Positions 1 to 6,286 of a stretch of 9,151 nt of DNA are shown piece by piece. A program made the translations under genes and the position numbers. Origin of the DNA: an uncultured Opitutaceae bacterium (GTDB lineage: Bacteria > Verrucomicrobiota > Verrucomicrobiia > Opitutales > Opitutaceae); the NCBI GenBank assembly GCA_937128785.1, contig CAKZMS010000044.1, positions 1-9,151 on the forward strand, in the 5' to 3' direction. The first letter of the stretch is position 1, and every line of letters starts with the position of its first letter. Below the pieces are notes generated by a model. The model was not told where the DNA came from and ran no database searches. It was given only the letters and a program-made list of their open reading frames with translations.

Positions 1-1118
1 ATCTGTTCGATCCGGGGGGGAGTGGAGTAGTGGTCGTGATTGGTCAACCAACACGCGGCCGAATCAGGATCCTGAGGGTCGAAACCATGCATTCCCGGAA
101 CGTTGCGTTGGTTCATGAAGGAAGGCGCGAAAATGGTGCCCTGTTTCAAAAGATACCACAGTTCGCCGTCGCGCCGATCTTCAAAACGACATCCGTTTTC
201 CTCCAACTCAGCGTCGGTCAGCATGCGTCCTTCGGACCGTTGTTGCAGCCATCCCATCACCCGGTCGCGGACGGCATCGCCGCCGGGAAACCAGAAACGT
301 ACCATCGTCGAATCCCAGACGGCGGCGTAGTCGGTGCCATACTTCAGCCCCAGCGACTCGAATTCCTTCAGCATGCGGCTGTTGTGCTGGGTATCGGCCA
401 TCCCGTGATCGCTGAAGAGGTGAATGCGCACGTCATCGTAGTGCTCCCGGGCGGTGGCTTCGATTTCGCGCAACCAGTTCTCAAATCGCTCGAAGGCGGC
501 ATCGACTGCCGGTCCCGTGGTGCCATGGGCATGCATGGTGGCATCCAGTTTGGAGGTGAACAGGTAGCTCAATTCGACTTTCCCCTCCCTCAGTTCGGCA
601 ATGAGTCGTTCCACGTTGGTCTGATCGTCCTTGCGCCAATCCGAGCGTGACCAGGTTTTGCCGGACCGTTCCCATGCGGCGAAAATGGCCTCCTGCCCGC
701 CGATAATGCCCCCCGGTTCGTAGAGATCGTGCTTTTCCGTGTAGTCGAGCCAGTGCAGGCGGCGAAAGGGAACGCTGTAGAGTTGAAAATAACCGGTGTA
801 TCCCAGCTTTTTTTGCCACCACTTGCTGACCTGGTTGCGCACCCGATGGTGGGCGGCGACGACATCAGGCAACCAGCCCAACCACTTGGCGGCGCCGAAG
901 GGAGAATGGGCGGGGTCGAAGACGAAGAAGGAGAAATGACCGTGCTCATGCGGCATCTTTCCCGAAAGGATGCTGGGATCACACGTGCACGAGTAGCCGA
1001 GGATGGTGTCGCATTTGGAACGGTGCGGCAACAGGTCGCTGAGAAACTGCCGCTTTTCCGCCTGAACCCAACCCAGCGCGTCGGCGAAGATGAAGATGTC
1101 TACGCGGGGCGTTTTCAT
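1..1118 (-). CDS. Alkaline phosphatase superfamily (NPP/type I phosphodiesterase-like) protein, C-terminus cut by window edge
   Basis: The frame is open from an ATG at 1118-1116 to the left edge (372 codons, no stop), so the C-terminus is missing. The metal-site pattern of the nucleotide pyrophosphatase/alkaline phosphatase superfamily is complete: D13 in an early IFIFADALGW strand; S43 at the nucleophile position, ten residues before the G of a PSILSGKMPHEHG segment; D192 and H196 (D-x3-H); D237-H238 in SDHGM; and H344 in GMHGFDP. Known members hydrolyse phosphodiesters or phosphomonoesters using two metal ions. The substrate cannot be read from the sequence. No signal peptide or membrane segment is seen, so it is probably cytoplasmic, unlike many relatives. 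Its ATG overlaps the stop of the response regulator gene (ATGA), so it is the last visible gene of the minus-strand run and is probably translationally coupled. Inference: it may act on a nucleotide sugar, a polymer intermediate or a nucleotidylated protein. The family call is strong; the role is unknown. Confidence 0.85.
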   Translation of the reverse strand, partial: MKTPRVDIFIFADALGWVQAEKRQFLSDLLPHRSKCDTILGYSCTCDPSILSGKMPHEHGHFSFFVFDPAHSPFGAAKWLGWLPDVVAAHHRVRNQVSKWWQKKLGYTGYFQLYSVPFRRLHWLDYTEKHDLYEPGGIIGGQEAIFAAWERSGKTWSRSDWRKDDQTNVERLIAELREGKVELSYLFTSKLDATMHAHGTTGPAVDAAFERFENWLREIEATAREHYDDVRIHLFSDHGMADTQHNSRMLKEFESLGLKYGTDYAAVWDSTMVRFWFPGGDAVRDRVMGWLQQRSEGRMLTDAELEENGCRFEDRRDGELWYLLKQGTIFAPSFMNQRNVPGMHGFDPQDPDSAACWLTNHDHYSTPPRIEQ

Positions 1119-1486
1119 TCCGCCAATAAATCGTTCACGAGTTGCACCAGCTCCACGGGACTGAACGGCTTGGTGATGAAGGCGCTCACCCCCGCGCTTT
1201 GGGCATCGTCCTTGATGCCGGTGTCGCCGCGGGCGGTCAGCAATACCACGGGCAGGTCTTGACCGTGCTCTAGTTTGCGGGCGGAGGTGATGGTATCCAG
1301 TCCATTGATACCCTTGAGGCCGAAATCGATCAGCAGCAAATCGATGGCTTGGCTGCCGATCAGGTCGAGGGCGGCCTCTCCTGAATCGGCTTGAATCAGA
1401 GTGTGGCCCGTGCGTTTGAGGCTGAATGTAATCAGTCGCCTCATGTGCGGTTCATCGTCCGTGATCAGGATGGTTTTTTCGCTCAT
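1115..1486 (-). CDS. Single-domain response regulator (CheY-like receiver)
   Basis: A 123-residue protein consisting of one receiver domain with no output domain. The acidic pocket D10-D11, phospho-acceptor D54, T84 and K106 (in TKPF) are all present, so it should accept phosphate from a histidine kinase, none of which is encoded in the window. The usual proline four residues after the phospho-Asp (D-x3-P) is replaced by lysine (DFGLKG). The ATG at 1486-1484 overlaps the stop of the kinase-GAF-phosphatase gene (ATGA), and its own stop overlaps the phosphodiesterase start in the same way. No clear Shine-Dalgarno precedes it, so translation probably depends on coupling. Inference: with no effector domain, it likely works by protein contact, most simply with the fusion protein encoded just upstream, as the internal receiver does in SypE of Vibrio fischeri. 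A phosphate shuttle is the alternative. Confidence 0.93.
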   Translation of the reverse strand: MSEKTILITDDEPHMRRLITFSLKRTGHTLIQADSGEAALDLIGSQAIDLLLIDFGLKGINGLDTITSARKLEHGQDLPVVLLTARGDTGIKDDAQSAGVSAFITKPFSPVELVQLVNDLLAE

Positions 1487-3207
1487 GCGGCAGAAGTCTT
1501 GCGGGTGAAGGCGACCAAGGTCCGGTCATCGGATTGGTGGTCACGTTGGATGAGTTTTAGTGAGGTGATGCAGGTGGAGGTAAACTCTGGCAGACTGCCC
1601 TGCCACCAGCCGGGCAGCCGTTCACAAAGCGCGTCCCAGCCGAGCATCTCGCCGGAGGCGTCTTCCAATTCAAAAAGACCATCGGTTACCAGGCATACCA
1701 CCGCCTCGGGGGCGATCTCTGCGGTAGCGTTCTGATATTCGGTGTCGGGCAACACGCCCAGCGGAACATCTCCCACGGACGAAATTTCGCGGGCGGAGGT
1801 ATCGCCGGGCAAAAACACCAGGGGATCGGAGTGCCCCGCGTTGGCAATGGTGCAATGGTTGCCGTCGGGAGAAAGCGATATCAATTCCGCGGTGATAAAC
1901 ATGCTCAGTGACGCCAGATCTCCAGCGAGCAAACGGTTGAGCTCGGTCAGCAGTTGAGCCGGGTCGTGGGCGAGATCGAGTCGAGCGCGGGCGGATGCCC
2001 GCAACAGCGACGAGAGCATGGCTGCGGGCACGCCCTTGCCCATGACATCGGCAATGAGCACCAGAATGTGGCCGTCCGGACCCACCATCGCATCGAAAAA
2101 ATCGCCTCCGACCGCGCGGGCACTTTCACATATTCCGTGAATTTCCCAGTGAGGGCTGGCGGGAAACTCCGTAGGGAGAAGCGAACGTTGAATCTGGGCC
2201 GCGATCTCCAGTTCCCGCAGCTCCCGCAGCTGCTCCTCGCGTTGGCGGTTCAGCTCGGCGGTGGTATGGGCGACGCCCACAAAGTCAGCGATGGTGCGGA
2301 GCAAGTTGGTCTGGCCGGCGGTGAAGGGTGCACCCTCACCGCGGCCCGAAACAATGATACCGATCGGCTTACCCTGAAAGCTCACTGGCCCGATCATCAG
2401 GCCGGCCTGCCAGTGCCGGAGAGGGTCGGATTCCGGCAAGTCACCTGCTCGGTCATTGGAGAGAAACTGCTGCGCTGCCAACACCGCTTCCTCTTGCACC
2501 GAAAGGTAGTCGGGGGGCGTGGGGATGGATTCATTTACGCGATCCATGAACAGCTGCCACTGTCCGTCGGCACGACGCAGTCGCGCGTAGACCAGATCCG
2601 TGGAAAGCAGGTTGCGCAGCCGACCCAGCACGCTGTCCATGAACTCATCGAAAGACTTCGAAGTCGCGAGGAGGGCGCTGATATTGAACATGGCGGCGAG
2701 GCTTTCGTAGCTGTCGCTCAGGTCCTGAGTCATGAGCTGAAGCTCTTCTTCGACCGCCGCCACATTGGGCGGTTGCGGCGCAACCGAAACAGACTTTAGC
2801 AGGGTGACCTCGTGGCCGCGTTCGCTGTTGTCGTGGCGGACGTCATCGAAGAAATCGCTGATCAAGAAACCGCCGCGACCGCTTTCGGCCAGCGGGTCCG
2901 TTGGCAGCTCATGCCAGTCGTCCGGGGGCTCGAAGTGACCGGGGTCGCGGACTTGCACCGCCAATCCGGCATCGCTCCAGGCCCAGCGAAACCGCAGGCG
3001 CCCCTCGGGGTGTTCGCGGCAGCCATGGATGATGGCGTTGTTGAGCGCTTCGGCGACGGCGAGTTGCAACCCCGACCACTCGTCCTCGGGAAATCCACGC
3101 TCGTCGAGGTAGCGTTTCATCTGCCGGAGCATCACCTCCACGTTCCCCAGATCAGGGGACAGGTCGTATTCGGCCCCTTCGCGAAACTCCAGGTGGGACT
3201 CGCTCAC
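1483..3207 (-). CDS. Partner-switching regulator: RsbW-like Ser kinase / GAF / PP2C-SpoIIE phosphatase fusion
   Basis: A 574-residue protein with three parts. Residues 10-140 form a GHKL ATPase/anti-sigma-kinase-like domain: N box E53 to N57 (AEALNNAIIHG), G1 box D88-P-G90, and G2 box SGRGG at 109-113. The G1 box has H-F where RsbW-type kinases usually have a second glycine. Residues about 170-318 look like a GAF sensor, followed by a charged helix at 318-345 ending in the linker QIQRSLLP typical of RsbU/SpoIIE phosphatases. Residues about 355-570 are the PP2C domain, with metal-binding motifs intact: GGDFFD (D369, D372), ADVMGKG (D387), NAGH (456-459), VTDGLFE (D509) and DDRT (D561). In the family, such kinases phosphorylate and such phosphatases dephosphorylate a serine on a STAS protein; a STAS gene lies at 5966-6280. 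It begins with GTG (3207-3205), preceded by a strong GGGAGGAG, and overlaps the previous gene by 4 nt. Domain calls are firm. The target, and whether both activities are live, are inference. Confidence 0.93.
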   Translation of the reverse strand: MSESHLEFREGAEYDLSPDLGNVEVMLRQMKRYLDERGFPEDEWSGLQLAVAEALNNAIIHGCREHPEGRLRFRWAWSDAGLAVQVRDPGHFEPPDDWHELPTDPLAESGRGGFLISDFFDDVRHDNSERGHEVTLLKSVSVAPQPPNVAAVEEELQLMTQDLSDSYESLAAMFNISALLATSKSFDEFMDSVLGRLRNLLSTDLVYARLRRADGQWQLFMDRVNESIPTPPDYLSVQEEAVLAAQQFLSNDRAGDLPESDPLRHWQAGLMIGPVSFQGKPIGIIVSGRGEGAPFTAGQTNLLRTIADFVGVAHTTAELNRQREEQLRELRELEIAAQIQRSLLPTEFPASPHWEIHGICESARAVGGDFFDAMVGPDGHILVLIADVMGKGVPAAMLSSLLRASARARLDLAHDPAQLLTELNRLLAGDLASLSMFITAELISLSPDGNHCTIANAGHSDPLVFLPGDTSAREISSVGDVPLGVLPDTEYQNATAEIAPEAVVCLVTDGLFELEDASGEMLGWDALCERLPGWWQGSLPEFTSTCITSLKLIQRDHQSDDRTLVAFTRKTSAA

Positions 3208-3986
3208 GGGCGCCGTCTCCTCCCGGTCAGCCAGCTCCAGATGGAGGGTTGCAGACGAGCCATCATGAAACGGTCAACGATTTGGACGCGAGAATCCCGG
3301 GTGCAGTCCAGCAGACACTCGCCGTCGGCAATCATATGTTTCAGGTGAAGATTCGAGCCGATGAAGGTGTCCGGCATGACCACGGAATCGCTCACGCTGG
3401 CGTTACGATCGATCACCGAGTGGGTGCCGATGATCGCGTTGGGGCCGATTACCGAGTCGGCGCCAATTTGCGAGCGGGACCCGATCCAGCACGGCCCGGT
3501 CAAACGGGCTTGCGGGTGAATCACCACCCCGGGGCCGACCCAGACGCGGGGGTGAAGTTGTCGATCGAGAGATACCTTCTCGTTGCGCGATTGCAGCCAG
3601 TCCATCTGCACCTTGAGCCAGTAACGGAGCAACTCACCACCGGTGGTGGGAGCGGCGAAGTCGGTCTGCCCCGGCAGGGCCGCCAGCGACGAGCGTTGGG
3701 CGGGGGCGTCGGAGGGAGCGGTGGCATGGACGGCGACCTCACGTGACCAGAAGATACCTCCCTTCAAACGCTGCTCCAACAAGTCCGGACGATCCGGGGA
3801 AATGATTTTGACCCGCTCGACGTTGCGCCGCACGGCCTCATCCATCCAATGTGCGAGCACGGATTGGAAGCCGACCGGCCAGAGCGCCCAAGGTTCGCCG
3901 CGTTGCACGACGTCGTCGAACTGGCTCCAGTCGGGAGCGTCCAGCCAGAGGGTGCCTTGCGGTTCAGTGGTGCGATCGAGCGTCAA
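3204..3986 (-). CDS. Left-handed beta-helix (hexapeptide) protein with a reduced sugar-nucleotidyltransferase-like N-terminus
   Basis: A 260-residue protein. Residues about 146-215 show hexapeptide repeats of the left-handed beta-helix fold (VGPGVV, IGSRSQ, IGADSV, IGPNAI, IGTHSV, then FIGSNL), as found in acyltransferases and in the C-terminal domain of sugar-1-phosphate nucleotidyltransferases. Residues about 34-75 (LWPVGFQSVLAHWMDEA, then a VERVKII strand) resemble the early part of NDP-sugar pyrophosphorylases. The glycine-rich nucleotide-binding signature (GGxGTRL) is absent, and the region before the helix is only about 140 residues, far shorter than a full catalytic domain. The C-terminus is very basic (GRRRRP). 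No membrane segment is seen. The start is TTG at 3986-3984, overlapping the sugar transferase stop (TTGA), with AAGGGAG 10 nt upstream. It sits between the sugar transferase and the regulator, so a sugar-modifying, trimerising or regulatory role in polymer synthesis is plausible. Catalysis is not shown. Confidence 0.82.
   Translation of the reverse strand: MTLDRTTEPQGTLWLDAPDWSQFDDVVQRGEPWALWPVGFQSVLAHWMDEAVRRNVERVKIISPDRPDLLEQRLKGGIFWSREVAVHATAPSDAPAQRSSLAALPGQTDFAAPTTGGELLRYWLKVQMDWLQSRNEKVSLDRQLHPRVWVGPGVVIHPQARLTGPCWIGSRSQIGADSVIGPNAIIGTHSVIDRNASVSDSVVMPDTFIGSNLHLKHMIADGECLLDCTRDSRVQIVDRFMMARLQPSIWSWLTGRRRRP
3217..3224 (-). promoter_or_regulatory. Strong Shine-Dalgarno for the GTG-started kinase-phosphatase gene
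   Basis: On the minus strand this reads GGGAGGAG, 9 nt before the GTG at 3207-3205. It lies inside the last codons of the beta-helix gene. It supports the GTG start and suggests strong initiation for the regulator in addition to coupling. Confidence 0.75.
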
Positions 3987-4708
3987 AATGCGCCGTCTCC
4001 CTTCAACACGGCAGGGATGGTTTTGAATAACAGTTTAATATCCAGCCACACGCTTTCGGATTGGATGTAACGCACGTCGAGTTCGACCTGACCGTCAAAG
4101 TCGATGCCGCTACGGCCTCCCACCTGCCAGAAACAGGTGAGGCCGGGGCGGGCCAGCAGTCGTTGCCGGTCCTCCACCAGGTAGTGTCGCACTTCCCGCG
4201 GCACGGCGGGGCGCGGTCCCACCAGCGACATGTCGCCGACGAATACATTCCAGAACTGGGGGAGTTCATCGACGGAGTATTTGCGAATGAAACGACCGAT
4301 CCGCGTGATGCGCGGATCGTTCTTCATTTTGAACGTGATGCCTCCCTCCATTTCGTTCTGGGCCAGGAGTTCGTCCTTCAATTTGTCGGCATTGGGGACC
4401 ATCGACCGAAATTTCCACATGCCAAACAGTTCGCCGAATCGACCGACCCGTTGCTGACGGAAAAAGATCGGCCCCCGGTCCTCCAGTTTGATCAGCAGGC
4501 AGGTGGTGAGGAGGACGGGCGACAAGAGGATCAACGCAATCGCTGCCGCGACGATATCGATCAACCGTTTGATGATCTGCGTGCCCCCGACGACCAGGCT
4601 CCACAACACGCGCTTGCGCCAGAATCGAAAATTCAGCCGCCAACGACCGCGCGCGGTGCCGGCGCGGCTCCAATATTCGACGATTTGTTCGTTTTCGTTG
4701 TCCGACAC
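3983..4708 (-). CDS. Bacterial sugar transferase (undecaprenyl-phosphate sugar phosphotransferase, monotopic PGT)
   Basis: A 241-residue protein of the WbaP/ExoY/PglC catalytic family, which transfers a sugar-1-phosphate from a nucleotide sugar to a polyprenyl phosphate at the inner membrane and so starts polysaccharide assembly. Landmarks: KRLIDI at 47-52 leading into a hydrophobic segment at about 49-74; GPIFFRQQRVG at 79-89; KFRSM at 99-103; DPRITRIG at 131-138; the catalytic Asp-Glu in DELPQ at 147-151; GDMSLVGPRP at 158-167; and ARPGLTCFWQVGGRS at 186-200. In that last motif a cysteine replaces the usual glycine after PGLT. The N-terminus is short, with no extra four-helix bundle or CoA-binding-like domain, so this is the minimal type. 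The start is GTG at 4708-4706, 9 nt after the glycosyltransferase stop, with no good Shine-Dalgarno. The sugar donor cannot be read from the sequence. Confidence 0.95.
   Translation of the reverse strand: MSDNENEQIVEYWSRAGTARGRWRLNFRFWRKRVLWSLVVGGTQIIKRLIDIVAAAIALILLSPVLLTTCLLIKLEDRGPIFFRQQRVGRFGELFGMWKFRSMVPNADKLKDELLAQNEMEGGITFKMKNDPRITRIGRFIRKYSVDELPQFWNVFVGDMSLVGPRPAVPREVRHYLVEDRQRLLARPGLTCFWQVGGRSGIDFDGQVELDVRYIQSESVWLDIKLLFKTIPAVLKGDGAF
3997..4003 (-). promoter_or_regulatory. Shine-Dalgarno supporting the TTG start of the beta-helix gene
   Basis: On the minus strand this reads AAGGGAG, 10 nt before TTG at 3986-3984, inside the 3' end of the sugar transferase gene. No ATG or GTG near the N-terminus gives a better start, so the TTG start is preferred. 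Confidence 0.6.
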
Positions 4709-4717
4709 GTCAGCGAG

Positions 4718-5950
4718 TTAGGCAGCGGAGTCACGGTGCTCCTGCGCAACCCGCGCGAAGAGTGACTCCAGATTCGAAAGATAGTCCTCAAAGTCATACT
4801 TCTCGGATACGAGCGCGAGCCCCTTTCGGCCCATCGTCCGCGCCTTTTCCTTGTCGGCCAACAGATCGTCGACCCGTTTTGCGAAAGCGGTCTCGTCTTT
4901 CCAGTCTACCAGGTAGCCGTTGTGTCCATCCACCAGCCAGTCCTTGATGCCGCCGGCGTCCCAGGCGACCACGGGCAAAGCAAAGCGCATCACCTCAAGA
5001 CCGATGGTAGCGATCGGCTCGGGCCAGAGTGAGCTGAGCACAAAAGCCGACGCGTCCCGATAGTAGTCCTTGAGCGTTTCCTGCGGCACAAACCCCGCGA
5101 ACGTGACGCGATCATCCAGGCCCAATTCCCGGGTGAGATTCTCACAATAGTCGCGGTGATTCCCGTCACCCAATACGACCATCTCGAAGGGAGCCTTCAC
5201 TTGGGTAAGAGACCTCAGCAGCACATCGAGTCCCTTCCCGCGAATAATCTGCCCGGCCCAGATCAGGAGGTTTCGATCGGAGAAAGAGGGCTCCAGTGGT
5301 TCGGTGGCCCGGGGCACGGGGGGGAAGATTTCGATCCGATCGGAATCGAAGCCGTTGATTTCCAATTCTTCCCGCATGTAGTTCGTCACCACCAGGTGGC
5401 GATGAAACTGACGCGAGAGGTCACGCTCTCTTTTCTTGGCGCGGTAGCTGACCCACTTGAACGGCAGCGAACCTTCCCGGTCGCGTTTCAGCGGCGCACC
5501 GCAGGGGAAAACGCAGTAGGCCGAGGTGGGCCGCCTGCACACCTTCCGTGAGAGGGGGTGGTAACGGTAACTGCGCAGGCAATACATGTCGTGGTCATGC
5601 ACCATGCGAATCCGCGCCCGGCCGCTCTCCACTATATCCGCGAGCGACTGTAAATCATCCCACTTGTGCACGTAAGTCACATCCGGTTCGAAGGATTCAG
5701 CCGTTTTGGCGTAGGGTTGATCCCCGATCCAAAACACGTTCTCGCCAAACAACTCCTGCCAGGCGGCCTCGTTACGTCCGGTTGCGCGCCGGGTGAGTAG
5801 TCCTATCCGATGCCCGCGCTTTTTCATCTCGGTCGCCGTGATGAAGACATTTGCCTCCGCGCCGCCGAGACTGCCCATGGATTCGTGAACATAGAGAATG
5901 TTGAGGGGATCGACCACTGCAGAAAAAAGCTTAACGCGCGGCCGTGTCAT
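4718..5950 (-). CDS. Family-4 (GT-B) glycosyltransferase
   Basis: About 410 residues from the chosen ATG at 5950-5948. The N-terminal Rossmann half opens with NILYVHESMGSLGGAE (residues 17-32), the glycine loop typical of GT4 enzymes. Residues 119-150 hold HDHDMYCL and four cysteines (C124, C138, C146, C150), a Cys-rich insert seen in some GT4 proteins that may bind a metal. The C-terminal half has GQIIRGKGLDVLL, the EX7E pair E311/E319, and AGGIKDWLVDGHNGYLV, matching the nucleotide-sugar-binding part of the family. It should add a sugar to the growing lipid-linked chain on the cytoplasmic face; donor and acceptor are unknown. The frame stays open upstream to 6067, but that would run antisense over the STAS gene and is rejected. 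A GTG at 5917-5915, just before the first strand, is the main alternative start. It is the first gene of the minus-strand run. Confidence 0.92.
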   Translation of the reverse strand: MTRPRVKLFSAVVDPLNILYVHESMGSLGGAEANVFITATEMKKRGHRIGLLTRRATGRNEAAWQELFGENVFWIGDQPYAKTAESFEPDVTYVHKWDDLQSLADIVESGRARIRMVHDHDMYCLRSYRYHPLSRKVCRRPTSAYCVFPCGAPLKRDREGSLPFKWVSYRAKKRERDLSRQFHRHLVVTNYMREELEINGFDSDRIEIFPPVPRATEPLEPSFSDRNLLIWAGQIIRGKGLDVLLRSLTQVKAPFEMVVLGDGNHRDYCENLTRELGLDDRVTFAGFVPQETLKDYYRDASAFVLSSLWPEPIATIGLEVMRFALPVVAWDAGGIKDWLVDGHNGYLVDWKDETAFAKRVDDLLADKEKARTMGRKGLALVSEKYDFEDYLSNLESLFARVAQEHRDSAA

Positions 5951-5965
5951 AGCTAGCAGATAAAT
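5951..5965. promoter_or_regulatory. 15-nt divergent gap between glycosyltransferase and STAS start codons
   Basis: This is the only place where the two divergent transcription units separate, and it is just 15 nt, AT-rich (agctagcagataaat). Any promoters must overlap the 5' coding ends: TTAACG at 5931-5936 for the plus direction, and a TTGCGG/TATGAC-like pair for the minus direction, are weak candidates only. If the glycosyltransferase starts at the GTG (5917), the gap becomes 48 nt. No good Shine-Dalgarno is seen for either gene. Confidence 0.3.
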
Positions 5966-6280
5966 ATGCCCGCAACTATCGATGCCCGTCAGGACGGCTC
6001 CACCCTCTATCTGGTCGTCAAAGTAGCTCGGTTGGATGCGGCCGAAGCCCGGGGATTCAAGCAGCAATGCGAAACCGCCTGGAGTGACCAGGTCGGCGCG
6101 GTCGAGATTGATCTCGGTGGCGTGCAGTTCATCGACAGCTCGGGTATCGGAGCCCTCTTAAGTGTATACAAGAAGCTGCCGGCGGGAACCTCATCGGTGA
6201 AACTCACCAACGTGACGCCCACCGTGCAGTCGGTGATCGAGCTGTTGCGGCTCCACCGCATCTTCGAATTGGAAAGCTGA
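5966..6280 (+). CDS. STAS-domain protein (anti-sigma factor antagonist type)
   Basis: A 104-residue single STAS domain like SpoIIAA/RsbV. The diagnostic loop is FIDSSGIGALL at 55-65, with S58 at the position phosphorylated in SpoIIAA, so it looks competent for a kinase/phosphatase switch. In the family the unphosphorylated form binds a partner (often an anti-sigma kinase) and the phosphorylated form does not. The obvious candidate modifier is the kinase-GAF-PP2C fusion at 1483-3207, since no separate RsbW kinase is seen in the window. No sigma factor is present either, so the output may be a polymer-synthesis protein, as proposed for SypA in Vibrio fischeri, or a sigma factor elsewhere. The ATG at 5966 follows an AT-rich stretch with a weak ribosome site. 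The next gene starts 6 nt after its stop, so the two are probably co-transcribed. Confidence 0.93.
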   Translation: MPATIDARQDGSTLYLVVKVARLDAAEARGFKQQCETAWSDQVGAVEIDLGGVQFIDSSGIGALLSVYKKLPAGTSSVKLTNVTPTVQSVIELLRLHRIFELES

Positions 6281-6286
6281 ACCGGG

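Noticed and set aside
30..1262. Plus-strand frames at 30-650 and 729-1262
   Set aside because: They are antisense to the phosphodiesterase and receiver genes, which keep complete motif sets.
1954..2799. 281-codon open frame on the plus strand
   Set aside because: It is antisense to the well-supported kinase-GAF-phosphatase gene, has no recognisable domain and is explained by high GC content.
2812..3746. Plus-strand frames with repeated VGADDRVGADYRVGAN-like peptide
   Set aside because: The periodicity is the mirror of the hexapeptide repeats coded on the minus strand.
4061..4765. 234-codon open frame on the plus strand
   Set aside because: It lies opposite the sugar transferase gene, whose motifs are unmistakable; the plus-strand product is low-complexity and unrecognisable.
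5951..6067. N-terminal extension of the glycosyltransferase frame to an ATG at 6067
   Set aside because: It would run antisense through the first third of the STAS gene and adds 39 residues before the normal GT4 start; the later ATG at 5950 fits the family.
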